A DNA stretch of 64,000 nucleotides from contig ML682024.1 in NCBI GenBank assembly GCA_007922195.1, forward strand, positions 7,737,594 through 7,801,593, given 5' to 3'. Each line of letters opens with the position of its first letter. The first letter of the stretch is position 1. Source of the DNA: Podocnemis expansa (lineage: Eukaryota; Chordata; Testudines; Podocnemididae). A model generated the notes under the pieces. The model did no database searches. It saw only the letters and a program-made list of their open reading frames with translations, and was not told the DNA's origin. Below, one piece after another: positions 63,840 to 64,000 of this stretch. Both the position numbers and the translations under genes were made by a program.

Positions 63840-64000
63840 GCATGGGGGGGGTCCTCGAGCTGGGGGCAGGGCTCAGCAGGGCGGGCTCGGGGCGGAGGAA
63901 ACATCCCGCCGCAGCGCTCGGCGGCGGGGAACGAGGCCGCTGCGCCTTTAAGACCGCGAGGGCGGCGCGCCGCGGCCCTTCCTTCTACACCCGCTCGCTT
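63840..64000. promoter_or_regulatory. CpG-rich start of a further promoter at the window edge
   Basis: The last 160 bases become strongly CpG-rich (GCGGCGGGGAACGAGG, GGCGGCGCGCCGCGG) and contain CTTTAAGACCGCGAGG. No start codon or exon can be assigned. In human the gene after U2AF2 is EPN1, so this could be the EPN1 promoter, which is inference only. Confidence 0.5.

Overview
The window is vertebrate nuclear DNA, most likely from a turtle or another non-avian sauropsid. The evidence is split genes with GT-AG introns, CpG-rich promoters, many CR1 LINEs (one almost full length), a DIRS-type tyrosine-recombinase retroelement, hAT-like MITEs with 8-bp target duplications and MIR/tRNA-like SINE pieces. 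The species cannot be named from sequence alone. There is a 400-base assembly gap at 8951-9350.

Layout. 1-3115: decayed DIRS element carrying a GC-rich repeat. 3120-8530: CR1 fragments, a hAT MITE, a second copy of the GC-rich repeat and a palindromic repeat. 8540-9350: GGAT-rich minisatellite running into the gap. 9536-17740: CCDC106 on the + strand, 279 aa from five coding exons, with a minisatellite directly after the stop. 17839-19103: two MITEs. 19240-36735: U2AF2 (U2AF65) on the + strand, twelve coding exons, 466 aa, starting in a CpG island. 36968-43550: foldback hAT MITE and a CR1 on the - strand with intact ORF1. 43737-62640: a giant sacsin-like gene on the + strand. 62640-64000: MITE, dispersed repeat and the CpG-rich start of a further promoter.

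The main discovery candidate is the sacsin-like gene. I reconstruct seven coding exons (after a probable non-coding first exon) that join in frame to 4209 codons. The last exon is 10.8 kb, as in SACS. The protein keeps three Hsp90-like GHKL/SIRPT modules, a J domain with HPD and a C-terminal HEPN domain, but lacks the N-terminal ubiquitin-like domain of sacsin. Its presumed promoter has a TATA box and, upstream, a perfect ISRE core plus a second IRF-type site. Together these suggest an interferon-inducible sacsin paralogue. It lies just downstream of U2AF2; in human the CCDC106-U2AF2 pair is followed by EPN1.

CCDC106 and U2AF2 are a conserved neighbour pair and are unremarkable in their coding parts. 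U2AF2 has an unusual 10-codon exon in the linker after the RS domain and odd intronic pyrimidine/AG arrangements that might be autoregulatory. There is no operon-like logic here. The three genes share strand and locality, and nothing in the sequence proves joint function.
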